A stretch of 64,000 nucleotides of DNA from NCBI GenBank assembly GCA_900316575.1, contig ONDJ01000007.1:19134-83133 (forward strand), written 5' to 3'. This DNA comes from an uncultured Prevotellaceae bacterium. GTDB taxonomy: Bacteria; Bacteroidota; Bacteroidia; Bacteroidales; Bacteroidaceae. How positions within the stretch are numbered: position 1 is the first letter of the stretch; every line of letters begins with the position of its first letter. Both the position numbers and the translations under genes were made by a program. Shown piece by piece: positions 38,964-48,032 of the stretch. The notes under the pieces are model-generated. The model ran no database searches. It had not been told where the DNA came from and worked only from the letters and a program-made list of their open reading frames with translations.

Positions 38964-40664
38964 CTATGCTAACCACATCATGATAACAACCTGTGCAATA
39001 ATCACACGAATAAACATGGAAAGGGGATAGACAGAGGCGTAAGCCACTGTAGCCTTGTCTCCTTGGGTGGTTTCTGCCACATAGTCAAGGGCTATGGGAT
39101 TGGCCATTGCTCCACAGAGCATTCCAGCCGTGCTGGCGTAACTACGTTTACCAAAGATAACGCTAATTACTGCTACGATGACAACGGGCAAGAGCGTGAT
39201 GAGCAAAGCCCAGCTTACCCAGACTAAAGCTGACGGGGAACTGACGGTAGCGAGAAAATCTGCACCAGCGTCTAATCCGAGACATCCGAGATACATAGAG
39301 AGTCCCAAGGAGCGCAAAATGCGATTGGCCGATGTGGTCGTGTAGGTGACCATGTGTAAGCGCGGACCGAAGGCTCCTACGATGATGCCCATCACAATGG
39401 GGCCACCTGCCAATCCTAGACGGACGGGGGCACTAATTCCTGGGAAATAAAAAGGAATGGTTCCAAGTAGCAGTCCGAGTACCACGCCTGTAAATATAGC
39501 AACAAGATTTGGCGTATCAAGAGAACCTACGGCATTGCCCAGCTTTGCCGAAACTTGCTTCACCCCTTCGCGTGGACCGACAACGGTGAGGCGGTCGCCA
39601 AAAAGGAGAATCAAATCGGGACGAGCCACCAGCTGTACATCGGCGCGTTTCACACGGGATACGTTTACGCCATAGCGTGTCCGAAGCTGCAAGTCGCGGA
39701 GCTTGCGTCCGTTGATTTCGGCCTTTGTGACTACTATTCTCTCTGAAATCAGCTTATCATCCAATCGGTTCCAGTCAATGTCTTCCTTGTTCCAATCGCG
39801 TTCGTCGCGGTGGCCAAAAAAGATTGTGAGTGCTTTGAGTTGCGTACGTTCAGTGATAACCATAAGGCGGTCGGAAGGTTGGAGTGTCGTGTCGGCTTGA
39901 GGCAACATCACCTTGCCTTTTCTCCAAAGTCGGGTAGCAGTGAAACGTCCACCATCCATTTCAGATACTTCGCCGATCGTATGATTGAAAATGGCTGGAT
40001 TAGTTACTTCAAAGACTGTAATGAAAGCTTCATCAGCATGGTCGGGCTCTTCGCATGTTTGGCTGCGTTTGCTCAATGGTTTTCTTACCAACATCAAGGC
40101 CAAAATCACACCTACAGCACCTATCGGATAGGTCAATGCACAAGCCAAGGCTGCGGTTGTGGCATCTGCTTCCAACCCCAGCGTTTTCAGCGCCTGTTGG
40201 GCAGCACCGAGGGCGGGTGTATTTGTAGTGGCTCCACTCAACACACCCATCATATCGGCCAAGGGAGATTGACTTGTAAATACAGGAATAAGGGCAAGAA
40301 GCGTTCCAAGCCCCACACAAAGCAGAGCAAAGAGATTGAGGCGTGTACCCCCTTGTCGGAATGATTGGAAGAAGCCTGGTCCTACCTTCATTCCAAGCGC
40401 ATAGACAAAAATTACCAAACCAAAACTTTCGGCATAATTAAGCATGTCTTGGTTGATAAGCGGTTTACCAGGATGCAAGTAATTGCTCAGAGAGCCGAAG
40501 AGTATTCCTATGAAAAACACATAGGTAACTCCAAGACTGATGCCCCGATAGCGTAGGGTCTTTGCCAACGTGAGTCCAATAGCGCAGATCAAACTGATGA
40601 CTATTACAGCTTGAACAGGCGAATATCCTAAGAGTGTTTCCTCAAGCCAGTTCATATAATTCAT
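38964..40664 (-). CDS. AspT/YidE-family transporter with two RCK_C domains
   Basis: 566 aa. The two membrane halves (about residues 15-190 and 385-566) each have five to six hydrophobic segments and conserved glycine-rich repeats (GVLSGATTNTPALGAAQQAL; STAGMLCGAMANPIALDYV). Between them are two TrkA-C/RCK_C ligand-binding domains (about 215-295 and 300-380). This layout defines the AspT/YidE/YbjL antiporter-like family; AspT exchanges aspartate for alanine. The substrate here is unknown. Starts at 40664 and 40655 (MNYMNW) are both possible. A -7 box at 40675-40682 puts the mRNA start so close that the second is likely. Confidence 0.85.
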   Translation of the reverse strand: MNYMNWLEETLLGYSPVQAVIVISLICAIGLTLAKTLRYRGISLGVTYVFFIGILFGSLSNYLHPGKPLINQDMLNYAESFGLVIFVYALGMKVGPGFFQSFRQGGTRLNLFALLCVGLGTLLALIPVFTSQSPLADMMGVLSGATTNTPALGAAQQALKTLGLEADATTAALACALTYPIGAVGVILALMLVRKPLSKRSQTCEEPDHADEAFITVFEVTNPAIFNHTIGEVSEMDGGRFTATRLWRKGKVMLPQADTTLQPSDRLMVITERTQLKALTIFFGHRDERDWNKEDIDWNRLDDKLISERIVVTKAEINGRKLRDLQLRTRYGVNVSRVKRADVQLVARPDLILLFGDRLTVVGPREGVKQVSAKLGNAVGSLDTPNLVAIFTGVVLGLLLGTIPFYFPGISAPVRLGLAGGPIVMGIIVGAFGPRLHMVTYTTTSANRILRSLGLSMYLGCLGLDAGADFLATVSSPSALVWVSWALLITLLPVVIVAVISVIFGKRSYASTAGMLCGAMANPIALDYVAETTQGDKATVAYASVYPLSMFIRVIIAQVVIMMWLA

Positions 40665-40671
40665 ATAAGTG

Positions 40672-40706
40672 GCGCAAAGATAGGTTGTTATTATTTATCT
40701 TTGCGC
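40672..40706. promoter_or_regulatory. Symmetric divergent promoter region
   Basis: GCGCAAAGATA (40672-40682) and TATCTTTGCGC (40696-40706) are perfect inverted arms, 13 bp apart, each containing a -7 box. The minus box serves the AspT-family gene, the plus box the TlpA gene (ATG 40735). Confidence 0.7.
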
Positions 40707-40734
40707 TCACAAACCAAAAACTAAGCTCAACACG

Positions 40735-41817
40735 ATGAAAAAGAAACTCCTATTGCTCACGCTTGCAACACTTACGCTGCAAGCCTTTTCGCAACAATTC
40801 ACTATCAGCGGACTGGCCCCCATCAGTTGCCAGCAAGTGTTTCTTGTTCCACTTGGAGCCAACAAGGCTCCAATCGATAGTGCTCAAGTCGCCGCCGATG
40901 GTTCATTCCTCTTCCAAGGCGATGTCCAGGGAAACCACCTTGCCTATGTATGGGCAAAGGGCGATAATCCAGCTCGCTTGGCTGTGTTCCTTGAAGGAAC
41001 GGTACGAGTTAACTTGCGGGATATGACGGTAGTGGGTAATGAAGAAAACCACCGATTGAACGATTATCAAACTTTCACGGAGTCAACCTTGCAGCCGCTT
41101 AAAGAGCTTGGAAAGAAACTCAACGCTAAACAAGCCAGCGGACAAAACATCACAGAACATGAGTTGGCGGCATATTATGGCTTGATGGACACATTGTCTT
41201 CCATAGTGAGTGAACGTGCCAAGCATGATTTAAAGGTTTATAACAACATGCGCTGGCCTGCCTACATTGTGATCGACCAGCTTGATGATTTTGATCGCGA
41301 CTATCTCATCGGCCTTGACATGCCTTCGAATGCTTTTATGGAAGAACCCAGCCTTGAAGCAGCCAAGAGCCGCATCGCTGCCTACCGCCGTACACAGGTT
41401 GGCAGTCACTTTGCTGATTTCGAAATGGCAGACACCGCCGGCGTTATGCACAAACTAAGTGAGTTTGTAGGGCGTGGCAACTACGTTTTGCTTGACTTTT
41501 GGGCCACTTGGTGCGGACCATGTATGCGAGAACTCCCCAATGTCAAAGCCCTCTATGACAAGTATCACGAAAAAGGTTTTAATATCGTGGGCATTTCTTT
41601 TGACCAAGACGGAGAATCTTGGCGAGCCGTCATTCGGCGTCGAGAGATGAACTGGATCCATCTTTCCGACCTCAGTGGATGGAAGTCGTTGCCTGTAGAA
41701 TTTTATGCCGTGCGTGCAATACCTCACATGATGCTCATAGGCCCTGACGGCACCATCGTTGCCAACGACATAAACTCAGAGCGGCTTGCGGAGCATTTGG
41801 CCGAGATATACGAATAG
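40735..41817 (+). CDS. TlpA-like thiol-disulfide oxidoreductase with N-terminal DUF4369 domain
   Basis: 360 aa, signal peptide MKKKLLLLTLATLTLQAFSQQ. Residues about 21-120 resemble the DUF4369 beta-sandwich (FTISGLAPISCQQVFLVPLG). The C-terminal thioredoxin fold carries the active site WATWCGPCMRELPNVKALYDKY (Cys-Gly-Pro-Cys) and the cis-Pro loop AVRAIPHMMLIGPDG. Such proteins reduce disulfides in periplasmic partners such as cytochrome c maturation factors. The partner here is unknown. Monocistronic, convergent with the ABC exporter genes. Confidence 0.9.
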   Translation: MKKKLLLLTLATLTLQAFSQQFTISGLAPISCQQVFLVPLGANKAPIDSAQVAADGSFLFQGDVQGNHLAYVWAKGDNPARLAVFLEGTVRVNLRDMTVVGNEENHRLNDYQTFTESTLQPLKELGKKLNAKQASGQNITEHELAAYYGLMDTLSSIVSERAKHDLKVYNNMRWPAYIVIDQLDDFDRDYLIGLDMPSNAFMEEPSLEAAKSRIAAYRRTQVGSHFADFEMADTAGVMHKLSEFVGRGNYVLLDFWATWCGPCMRELPNVKALYDKYHEKGFNIVGISFDQDGESWRAVIRRREMNWIHLSDLSGWKSLPVEFYAVRAIPHMMLIGPDGTIVANDINSERLAEHLAEIYE

Positions 41818-41833
41818 TCGCAGGATTTTCTTG

Positions 41834-42916
41834 CTATGTATTCTTCTTATAGCTCGCAACAGCCCATACTGCCATAGCTACACCTATCCCATCGAGAGCA
41901 AACGTTTGGTGGCTGATGTCGCTGAAGGTTCCTCCACGTACAAAGACCGTTCGTATGGCATCGATGAAGAAGTGCATGGGGTTGACATAAGTAGTAAGAT
42001 ATGCCCATGAAGGCATGGAGCGCGTAGGAGTGAAAAGACCGCTGAGAAGCATCAGGCATACCACGAAAAACCACATCACAAAAACAGCCTGTTGCATACT
42101 ATTGCTATAGTTGGAAATGACCAGCCCCATGGCACTCCAAAAAAGTGCTAACTCCAATGCTAAGAGGTAAATGAGTCCCAATGAGCCTTGGCTTGTAATG
42201 CCATAAACCACCCATGAGAGTAAAAGACACATTGTTACCACAAAAATTGCGATAAGCCAATAGGGAATTAATTTGGCACCAATAAAGGTCCATTTAGATA
42301 CGGGCGTGACGTTTATTTGTTCTATGGTGCCGGCTTCTTTTTCTCCTACGATATTAAGTGCTGGAAGAAATCCCGTCATAAGCATCATTACAAGGGCTAA
42401 GAGTGCTGGTATCATATAAATCTTATAGTTCTGATGGGGGTTGTAAAGGTTTAGTACAGCGATTTGCTCCTTTATTTTTGCTGAAGTGAATGCCGATGCT
42501 TGCACAACGATTTGCGATAGATAGCTACTTCCGATGCTCCCTTTTGTTCCATTGACAGCATTGGCAGCAATGAGAACATGGGATGTTCGTCCCTGAACAA
42601 TGTCGCGGCTATAGTTTATAGGGACCACAACTATCACATCTGTGCGCCCTTGCTCCACTTCGTGTAGTGCTTTTTCATAACTTGGCTGCAAACCTATGAA
42701 AATGAAATAAGGAGAAGCTTCAATCTCATGGACTAAGGCCATAGAAGTACTCGTTCGGTCGTTGTCAACGACAGCTACACGGATGTTTTTTACCTCCATG
42801 TTCATCACCCACGGCATCACACACATTATTACAATGGGGAATGCGATAATCAGCCGTGGCAGAAAGGCGTTTCGGCGTATCTGCAAGAACTCTTTTTGGA
42901 TGAGAAAACGTATCAT
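41834..42916 (-). CDS. ABC-2 type exporter permease (YbhR-like)
   Basis: 360 aa. N-terminal membrane segment (RLIIAFPIVIMCVMPWVMN), a periplasmic loop of about 140 residues, then five membrane segments with the ABC-2 features (KEAGTIEQINVTPVSKWTFIGAKLIPYW; LSGLFTPTRSMPSWAYLTTYVNPMHFFIDAIRTVFVRGG). It is the second permease of the exporter. Its ATG overlaps the stop of the first permease by 4 bp (ATGA), indicating translational coupling. Homologous in layout to YbhR of E. coli. Confidence 0.9.
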   Translation of the reverse strand: MIRFLIQKEFLQIRRNAFLPRLIIAFPIVIMCVMPWVMNMEVKNIRVAVVDNDRTSTSMALVHEIEASPYFIFIGLQPSYEKALHEVEQGRTDVIVVVPINYSRDIVQGRTSHVLIAANAVNGTKGSIGSSYLSQIVVQASAFTSAKIKEQIAVLNLYNPHQNYKIYMIPALLALVMMLMTGFLPALNIVGEKEAGTIEQINVTPVSKWTFIGAKLIPYWLIAIFVVTMCLLLSWVVYGITSQGSLGLIYLLALELALFWSAMGLVISNYSNSMQQAVFVMWFFVVCLMLLSGLFTPTRSMPSWAYLTTYVNPMHFFIDAIRTVFVRGGTFSDISHQTFALDGIGVAMAVWAVASYKKNT

Positions 42917-44010
42917 TCTAACCGCGTTTTGAACGTTACGAGAGAAAGAAAAAGCAACAGAGCTGTCATGCTACAGAGAATGGCCATTTCTGTCATCACA
43001 TCTTCAATATCAACACCCATTATCATCAGTTTGCGCATAGCCTCTATGTAATAGCGCGGAGGTATTATGGCTGAAATCCATTGTAGAACCTCTGGCATAG
43101 ATTCAACAGGGAACATCATGCCCGAGAGCATCACGATGGGCATCAGCAACACCATGGCTGAAAGCAATAACGCCATGAGTTGGTTCTTTGCTATATTAGA
43201 TATGAGCAACCCAAGTGATAAGGCTAAAAGGATATATATAAGACTTACCAGGATAATCCATGTAAGAGAACCTGCAAGTGGTACACCCAATACATAGCGA
43301 GCCATGAGCAAAATGGCTGAAAGGATGGCAAAGGCCAGCATGAGATAAGGCATGGCTTTTGCCACGATAATCATTAGTGGACGCACGGGTGATACAAGCA
43401 ACACTTCCATGGTTCCCTTTTCTTTTTCGCGGACAATAGAAATGGAAGTCATCATGGCACAAACAAGCATCAGCAACATACCCATGATAGCCGGCACAAA
43501 ATTATATGCCGACTTCATTTGAGGGTTATAAAGAAGTTTGACATTTGGTGAAACAGGTGGCACCTGCATAGGATCTATGTCATCGGGAGAGGTTAAGATA
43601 CCTTGCGCGTAAGCAACCCATTGTTGTGCCATGTTGGGGTCGCTTCCATCAACGATAAATTGTATTCCTGAGTGTCTGGCAGCAAATTCGTGCCCAAAGA
43701 CTACAGCAAGATCTGCCTTTTGGCCACGAATTTGCTGCATAGCTTCCTCAGGAGTGCTAGCAAAGGATATGATGTTGAAATATTCTGAAACGGAGAGTCG
43801 TTCCGCAGCTTGCTGAGTTTTATGGTCAATTTGTGAAGAAACCATTACTACACGTACGTTCTTCACGTCTGTTGAAATAGCAAAACCAAATAGTAGCATC
43901 ATTACGACGGGCATACCAAATAGGATGAGCATCGTACGGCGATCGCGAAAAATGTGGCGCGCCTCTTTAAGCACAAAATTCCAAAACTCTTTCATAGCTC
44001 TTTGGGCCAT
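42913..44010 (-). CDS. ABC-2 type exporter permease (YbhS-like)
   Basis: 365 aa. Same architecture as its downstream partner: one N-terminal segment (MLILFGMPVVMMLLFGFAIS), a large periplasmic loop, then five segments, with the conserved REKEKGTMEVLLVSPVRPLMIIVAKAMPYL and SGMMFPVESMPEVLQWISAIIPPRYYIEAMRKLMIMG. The start A of its ATG is the last base of the ATPase stop (TAATG). The two permeases probably form a heterodimer. Confidence 0.9.
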   Translation of the reverse strand: MAQRAMKEFWNFVLKEARHIFRDRRTMLILFGMPVVMMLLFGFAISTDVKNVRVVMVSSQIDHKTQQAAERLSVSEYFNIISFASTPEEAMQQIRGQKADLAVVFGHEFAARHSGIQFIVDGSDPNMAQQWVAYAQGILTSPDDIDPMQVPPVSPNVKLLYNPQMKSAYNFVPAIMGMLLMLVCAMMTSISIVREKEKGTMEVLLVSPVRPLMIIVAKAMPYLMLAFAILSAILLMARYVLGVPLAGSLTWIILVSLIYILLALSLGLLISNIAKNQLMALLLSAMVLLMPIVMLSGMMFPVESMPEVLQWISAIIPPRYYIEAMRKLMIMGVDIEDVMTEMAILCSMTALLLFLSLVTFKTRLE

Positions 44011-45473
44011 TAGTCAGATTGTCGCGTTGCCTGCCGAGCCAGATAGGTAAAGACCTCATCTATATCAGCCTTTCCGAATTTATCTTTTAATTGCTCTGGC
44101 GTACCTATGGCTTTGATCTTACCGTCAACCATAATGGATATTCGGTCGCAATACTCTGCCTCGTCCATATAGTGCGTGGTAACGAATGTGGTGATGCCTC
44201 GCGAAGAAGCTTCATAAATAAGCTCCCAAAACTGACGGCGGGTTGCAGGATCCACACCTCCAGTCGGCTCGTCCAGAAAGACGATGGAAGGCTCATGGAA
44301 TATACTTACACTGAATGCCAGCTTTTGTTTCCATCCCAACGGCAATGACGCTACGAGATCGTTGGCGTGTTCTTCAAAACGCAATTGCTTCAAGAGTTTC
44401 TTTGTCTTCGCTCTTATCGTTTCGCTTTTCATGCCATAGATGCCGCCAAATAGGCGAATGTTCTCGGCAACTGTCAAGTCTTCGTATAGCGAAAAGCGTT
44501 GGCTCATATAGCCGATATTCTTCTTGATTTGCTCATGTTGGGTGCTGATATCAAAACCTGCCACTGTTCCTTTTCCGCTGGTGGGCTGGCTAAGCCCTGT
44601 AAGCATGTGCATGGCAGTAGTCTTGCCAGCACCGTTTGCTCCGAGAAATCCAAAAATCTCACCTCGCTTCACAGAAAAAGAGATGTCGTCAACGGCATGA
44701 AAACTTCCAAAAGCTTTCACGAGGTGGGAAACTTCTATTACATTTTCGTCGTTGGCTCTTCCCGCTGAGACATGCTTTATTCCTGGCGGATTGAAAATAT
44801 CCTTGAATTGCTCCAGAATGACACTAGGAGTATCAATGCCCATAAGTTTTGCTTGATTTAGAAAAGCTACGCGCTCACAGCGGCGCACTTCATCAAGATA
44901 TGGCGTTGAGGCAATGACGGTTATGCCACGTTCCTTAAGCATAGCAAGCATATCCCAAAACTCTTTGCGGCTGACGGGGTCAACACCTGTTGTCGGTTCG
45001 TCAAGCAACAACACTGAAGGGGCATGTACCAGCGCACAGCAAAGAGCCAACTTCTGCTTCATTCCTCCCGAGAGAGCCCCTGCCCGTCGGTCTGCAAAAC
45101 GCTCTATTTGTGAATAGATAGCCTTTATACTATCGTATCCTTCATCCACGGTCGTGCCAAAAAGACGTGCAAAGAAATGAAGGTTTTCTGCTACGGTAAG
45201 GTCTTCATACAGCGAAAACCGACCAGGCATATATCCTACTCTGCTTCGTATTTCACGCATTTTTTGCACAGTGTCAAAACCATCAAGGCTAAGCGTGCCT
45301 TTGTCTGGTTTCAACAGAGTGCATAGCAAACGGAATAGTGTTGTCTTTCCTGCTCCATCTGGGCCGATGAGCCCAAACAATTCGCCAGAGTGAACACTGA
45401 ATGACACATTGTCAAGAGCCCTAACGTGCCCGTAGTTTTTATATACGCTATTTACCTCAACCGCATTCGTCAT
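44010..45473 (-). CDS. ABC exporter ATPase with two fused nucleotide-binding domains (YbhF-like)
   Basis: 487 aa with two complete ATPase domains. First: Walker A GPDGAGKTTLF, signature LSGGMKQKLALCCALVHAP, Walker B LLLDEPTTGVDP. Second: Walker A GANGAGKTTAMH, a degenerate signature (VASLPLGWKQKLAFSVSIFHEP, with Leu-Pro-Leu-Gly replacing LSGG), Walker B VFLDEPTGGVDPATRRQ. The second signature therefore looks weak, as in many YbhF proteins. It powers the two permeases. It overlaps the HlyD stop by 4 bp. Confidence 0.93.
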   Translation of the reverse strand: MTNAVEVNSVYKNYGHVRALDNVSFSVHSGELFGLIGPDGAGKTTLFRLLCTLLKPDKGTLSLDGFDTVQKMREIRSRVGYMPGRFSLYEDLTVAENLHFFARLFGTTVDEGYDSIKAIYSQIERFADRRAGALSGGMKQKLALCCALVHAPSVLLLDEPTTGVDPVSRKEFWDMLAMLKERGITVIASTPYLDEVRRCERVAFLNQAKLMGIDTPSVILEQFKDIFNPPGIKHVSAGRANDENVIEVSHLVKAFGSFHAVDDISFSVKRGEIFGFLGANGAGKTTAMHMLTGLSQPTSGKGTVAGFDISTQHEQIKKNIGYMSQRFSLYEDLTVAENIRLFGGIYGMKSETIRAKTKKLLKQLRFEEHANDLVASLPLGWKQKLAFSVSIFHEPSIVFLDEPTGGVDPATRRQFWELIYEASSRGITTFVTTHYMDEAEYCDRISIMVDGKIKAIGTPEQLKDKFGKADIDEVFTYLARQATRQSD

Positions 45474-46534
45474 AGCTTCACTTCTCCATACATTCCGATT
45501 TTCAGGAATCCATCATTCTTGACAGCAATCTTCACTGCATAAACAAGGTTTGCGCGTTCATCATCGGTCACAATGCTCTTTGGAGTGAACTCAGCCTTTT
45601 GCGCTATCCATGATATATGTCCTTGGTATTCTTTGCGCTGCCCATTCCCATAACTTGCATACACCTTTACGCTCTGACCTACTTTAACTTTTTGTAATTG
45701 TGAAGAAGTGATGTAAGCACGCAAAAACATGTTTTCCATGTCTGCGATTTTGAAAAGCGGTTTCCCTACATTGACAAATTCGCCTTGCTCAACGTATTTT
45801 TCCAGCACCATTCCGCTGAAAGGTGCTTTAATGCGTGTATGGCTAAGCTGATTGTCTATCTGACCTTGCTGCACATCTAATCTATGCCTTTGGGCTGCAA
45901 CACCCCGCCTTTGGGCCATTACGCCCTCTCGCTGCGCATCTACTCCTTGCATCTGAGCATCTATCGCCGCCGCTTGTTGAGCCAGACTCCTGTTAGCACT
46001 TTGCAGCTGTTCCCGCGTAGCAACAAGCTGTTTTTCTAAGATACGAATCTGGTAGTTGATATCATCAAGTTGCTTTCTGGCAACAGCTCCATCGCGTACT
46101 AACTCAGAAAAACGTTGCTGCTCTCCTTGCAAATTGGCTATTTGCTGCGCTGTTGAAGCGAGTTGTTTCTCAAGATCCAGTATGCGGCTTTCAGTAGCTG
46201 CTTTGTTTGCAGCGAGCTGTTGATGATTAGCACTCAGTTGATCGGTTGACGATGATAGTTGATCTGCCGAAGCATTTAGCTGCTCATAGTTTGTGGACAA
46301 CTGCTGTTTCTGCAATTGCAAGTGTGTGTCATCAATACTCCCCACAAGGCTATCGCCCCTTAGGAATGTACCCTCAGCCAAAATAAAATGCTGTAAAGTG
46401 CCCGCCGACTCAGCACTAACGGTGACCTCTGTAGCTTCAAAAACGCCAGTTGCATCATAGTCCTTTTCATTTTGAGAACATGAGCATACTAGCATCAATG
46501 TGGCACACATGACAAACAAAATGTAGTGTTTCAT
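45470..46534 (-). CDS. HlyD-family membrane fusion lipoprotein (YbhG-like)
   Basis: 354 aa. Lipoprotein signal ending LMLVCSCSQNE (two candidate lipobox Cys). Biotinyl-lipoyl-like halves around a long coiled coil (about 75-225) rich in Gln, Leu and Ala, with repeated SADQLSSSTDQLSANHQQL and GVMAQRRGVAAQRH patterns. Then the barrel segment IKAPFSGMVLEKYVEQGEFVNVGKPLFKIAD. It should bridge the inner-membrane ABC exporter and the TolC protein encoded 18 bp upstream. Confidence 0.92.
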   Translation of the reverse strand: MKHYILFVMCATLMLVCSCSQNEKDYDATGVFEATEVTVSAESAGTLQHFILAEGTFLRGDSLVGSIDDTHLQLQKQQLSTNYEQLNASADQLSSSTDQLSANHQQLAANKAATESRILDLEKQLASTAQQIANLQGEQQRFSELVRDGAVARKQLDDINYQIRILEKQLVATREQLQSANRSLAQQAAAIDAQMQGVDAQREGVMAQRRGVAAQRHRLDVQQGQIDNQLSHTRIKAPFSGMVLEKYVEQGEFVNVGKPLFKIADMENMFLRAYITSSQLQKVKVGQSVKVYASYGNGQRKEYQGHISWIAQKAEFTPKSIVTDDERANLVYAVKIAVKNDGFLKIGMYGEVKL

Positions 46535-46552
46535 ATATATATTCGTTAATTC

Positions 46553-47860
46553 CTAATTATTGGTTGTAAGTTTCTTTTCATAAAAGGCCTTCCACATCTG
46601 AACCTCGTGGATAGCACGTTGAATTCGTGCACTACTCTCTTGGTTTATTTCGCGTATAAGTTCGGCAACATCAATGATGCCATGATCAAGCTTCGATTCT
46701 GTAGCTTTTCGCACATCTTGCCTCAAAGCAATGATTTCATCATCGTCATTTAACATACTGCTGTAACGTGCCATTTCCTCATTCTGTCGCTGGATGTCCA
46801 TTCTGCTATTAAAAAGAAAGACGTTTCGATCCGTTTCAGCCTGTTGGCGTTGGACGTTTATGCGAGCTTTGTCGGTCTTGCGCGTATAAAGACCGCCGAT
46901 GTTCCATGTTAGCCTAACCCCTATAATCCCGTTGAGTGACCAACGATGCTGCATCATGTCTTCAAACATATTATAACCTGGATAGCCGTAATATCCCGAA
47001 GCAAACAGCCCCAGTTTTGGGCGTAAGGCAACATTCAGCGAATGTTCTTGGGCATCGGCAAGAGCGAGCTTAGAAGCATATAGCCTCAATTGAGGATGAG
47101 TTTCCGAAACAATGTTGCTCCCTATTATAGAAGAAATGCGCTCAGGGCTTGTTGCAGGAAGCTGTGGTGTAATATCCTCTATTCCACAAAACAATTCCAA
47201 CATCCGTTTAATTTGTCTGCGTTGGCTCTCTAAGTCAGTACGTTGCTGCAAGGCTGCAAGGCGCTCTGCACGAATGGCCTTCCAGTCGCACTCCGCAGCA
47301 ACTCCATGATTAAACAACGTCTCTATCTTCTCTTCATTCGCCGTGAGCAACTCTAAACGATCATCGCACAAACGCAACTGCTCATCAAGCATGAGAACCG
47401 AAAAATACATCGTCAACACGCGATGCCTAACTTCATAAAGCCCTACGGCTGTCTGTTCTGATTCCACTTCGGCTTGCTTCCTCGCTATTTCCTGTTGGCT
47501 CCGAATATTCCCACCGTCGTAGATCATTTGCTGAATGTCAATGCCCACCCGATATTGATCCCGCCGCAGACCCTTTACGCTCACATTCATTTGCTCCATA
47601 AGCCTTCCCATACCCTCTGGCCAAGAAGCAACATCGCTCTGATAGGAAGCCTGCGAGGTGGCAGTGACCTGTGGTAGCCACCCTTTTCCTAAATTTTCTA
47701 TGGTTAAGTCAGCCGTCATTCTCAGCAAGTCATACTGCTTGATAAGAGGATAGTTTGCCTCCGCAGCAGTTAGGCATGCTTCTATCGTTTGGGCAGGCAG
47801 GGCTAAGGACACGCACAAAAGTCCCCATCCCAATGTGGTTTTAATTAAAAAGTTCATCAT
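46553..47860 (-). CDS. TolC-like outer membrane efflux protein
   Basis: About 435 aa from the ATG at 47858-47860 (MMNFLIKTTLGWGLLCVSLALPAQ, signal peptide). The frame to 47899 begins with TTG inside the promoter region and is rejected. Two homologous halves of helices and short strands, typical of OEP/TolC proteins (TIEACLTAAEANYPLIKQYDLLR near the start; LRLYASKLALADAQEHSLNVALRPKLGLFASGYYGYP in the second half). First gene of the five-gene exporter operon and thus its outer-membrane exit duct. Confidence 0.9.
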   Translation of the reverse strand: MMNFLIKTTLGWGLLCVSLALPAQTIEACLTAAEANYPLIKQYDLLRMTADLTIENLGKGWLPQVTATSQASYQSDVASWPEGMGRLMEQMNVSVKGLRRDQYRVGIDIQQMIYDGGNIRSQQEIARKQAEVESEQTAVGLYEVRHRVLTMYFSVLMLDEQLRLCDDRLELLTANEEKIETLFNHGVAAECDWKAIRAERLAALQQRTDLESQRRQIKRMLELFCGIEDITPQLPATSPERISSIIGSNIVSETHPQLRLYASKLALADAQEHSLNVALRPKLGLFASGYYGYPGYNMFEDMMQHRWSLNGIIGVRLTWNIGGLYTRKTDKARINVQRQQAETDRNVFLFNSRMDIQRQNEEMARYSSMLNDDDEIIALRQDVRKATESKLDHGIIDVAELIREINQESSARIQRAIHEVQMWKAFYEKKLTTNN

Positions 47861-48000
47861 ATTTTTCCCTACGCGTGTTTTTTTAGTTTCACGGTGCAAA
47901 AGTCAGAAAGATTTATGCTTTAATCGTTATCTATCCTATGAAAAACATGCTCTTTTTGTACAACACTTACTCTCTAATCCACAAAAAGCCCCGAAAACAT

Positions 48001-48008
48001 TATCTTTG
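48001..48008 (+). promoter_or_regulatory. -7 box of the AraC-type regulator gene
   Basis: TATCTTTG, 25 nt before the ATG at 48033. The 47861-48032 gap also contains the divergent exporter promoter, of which only an imperfect GACTTTTG on the minus strand (about 47897-47904) can be seen. Confidence 0.55.
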
Positions 48009-48032
48009 CGTCCGAAAAACTGTCTGTAGTAA

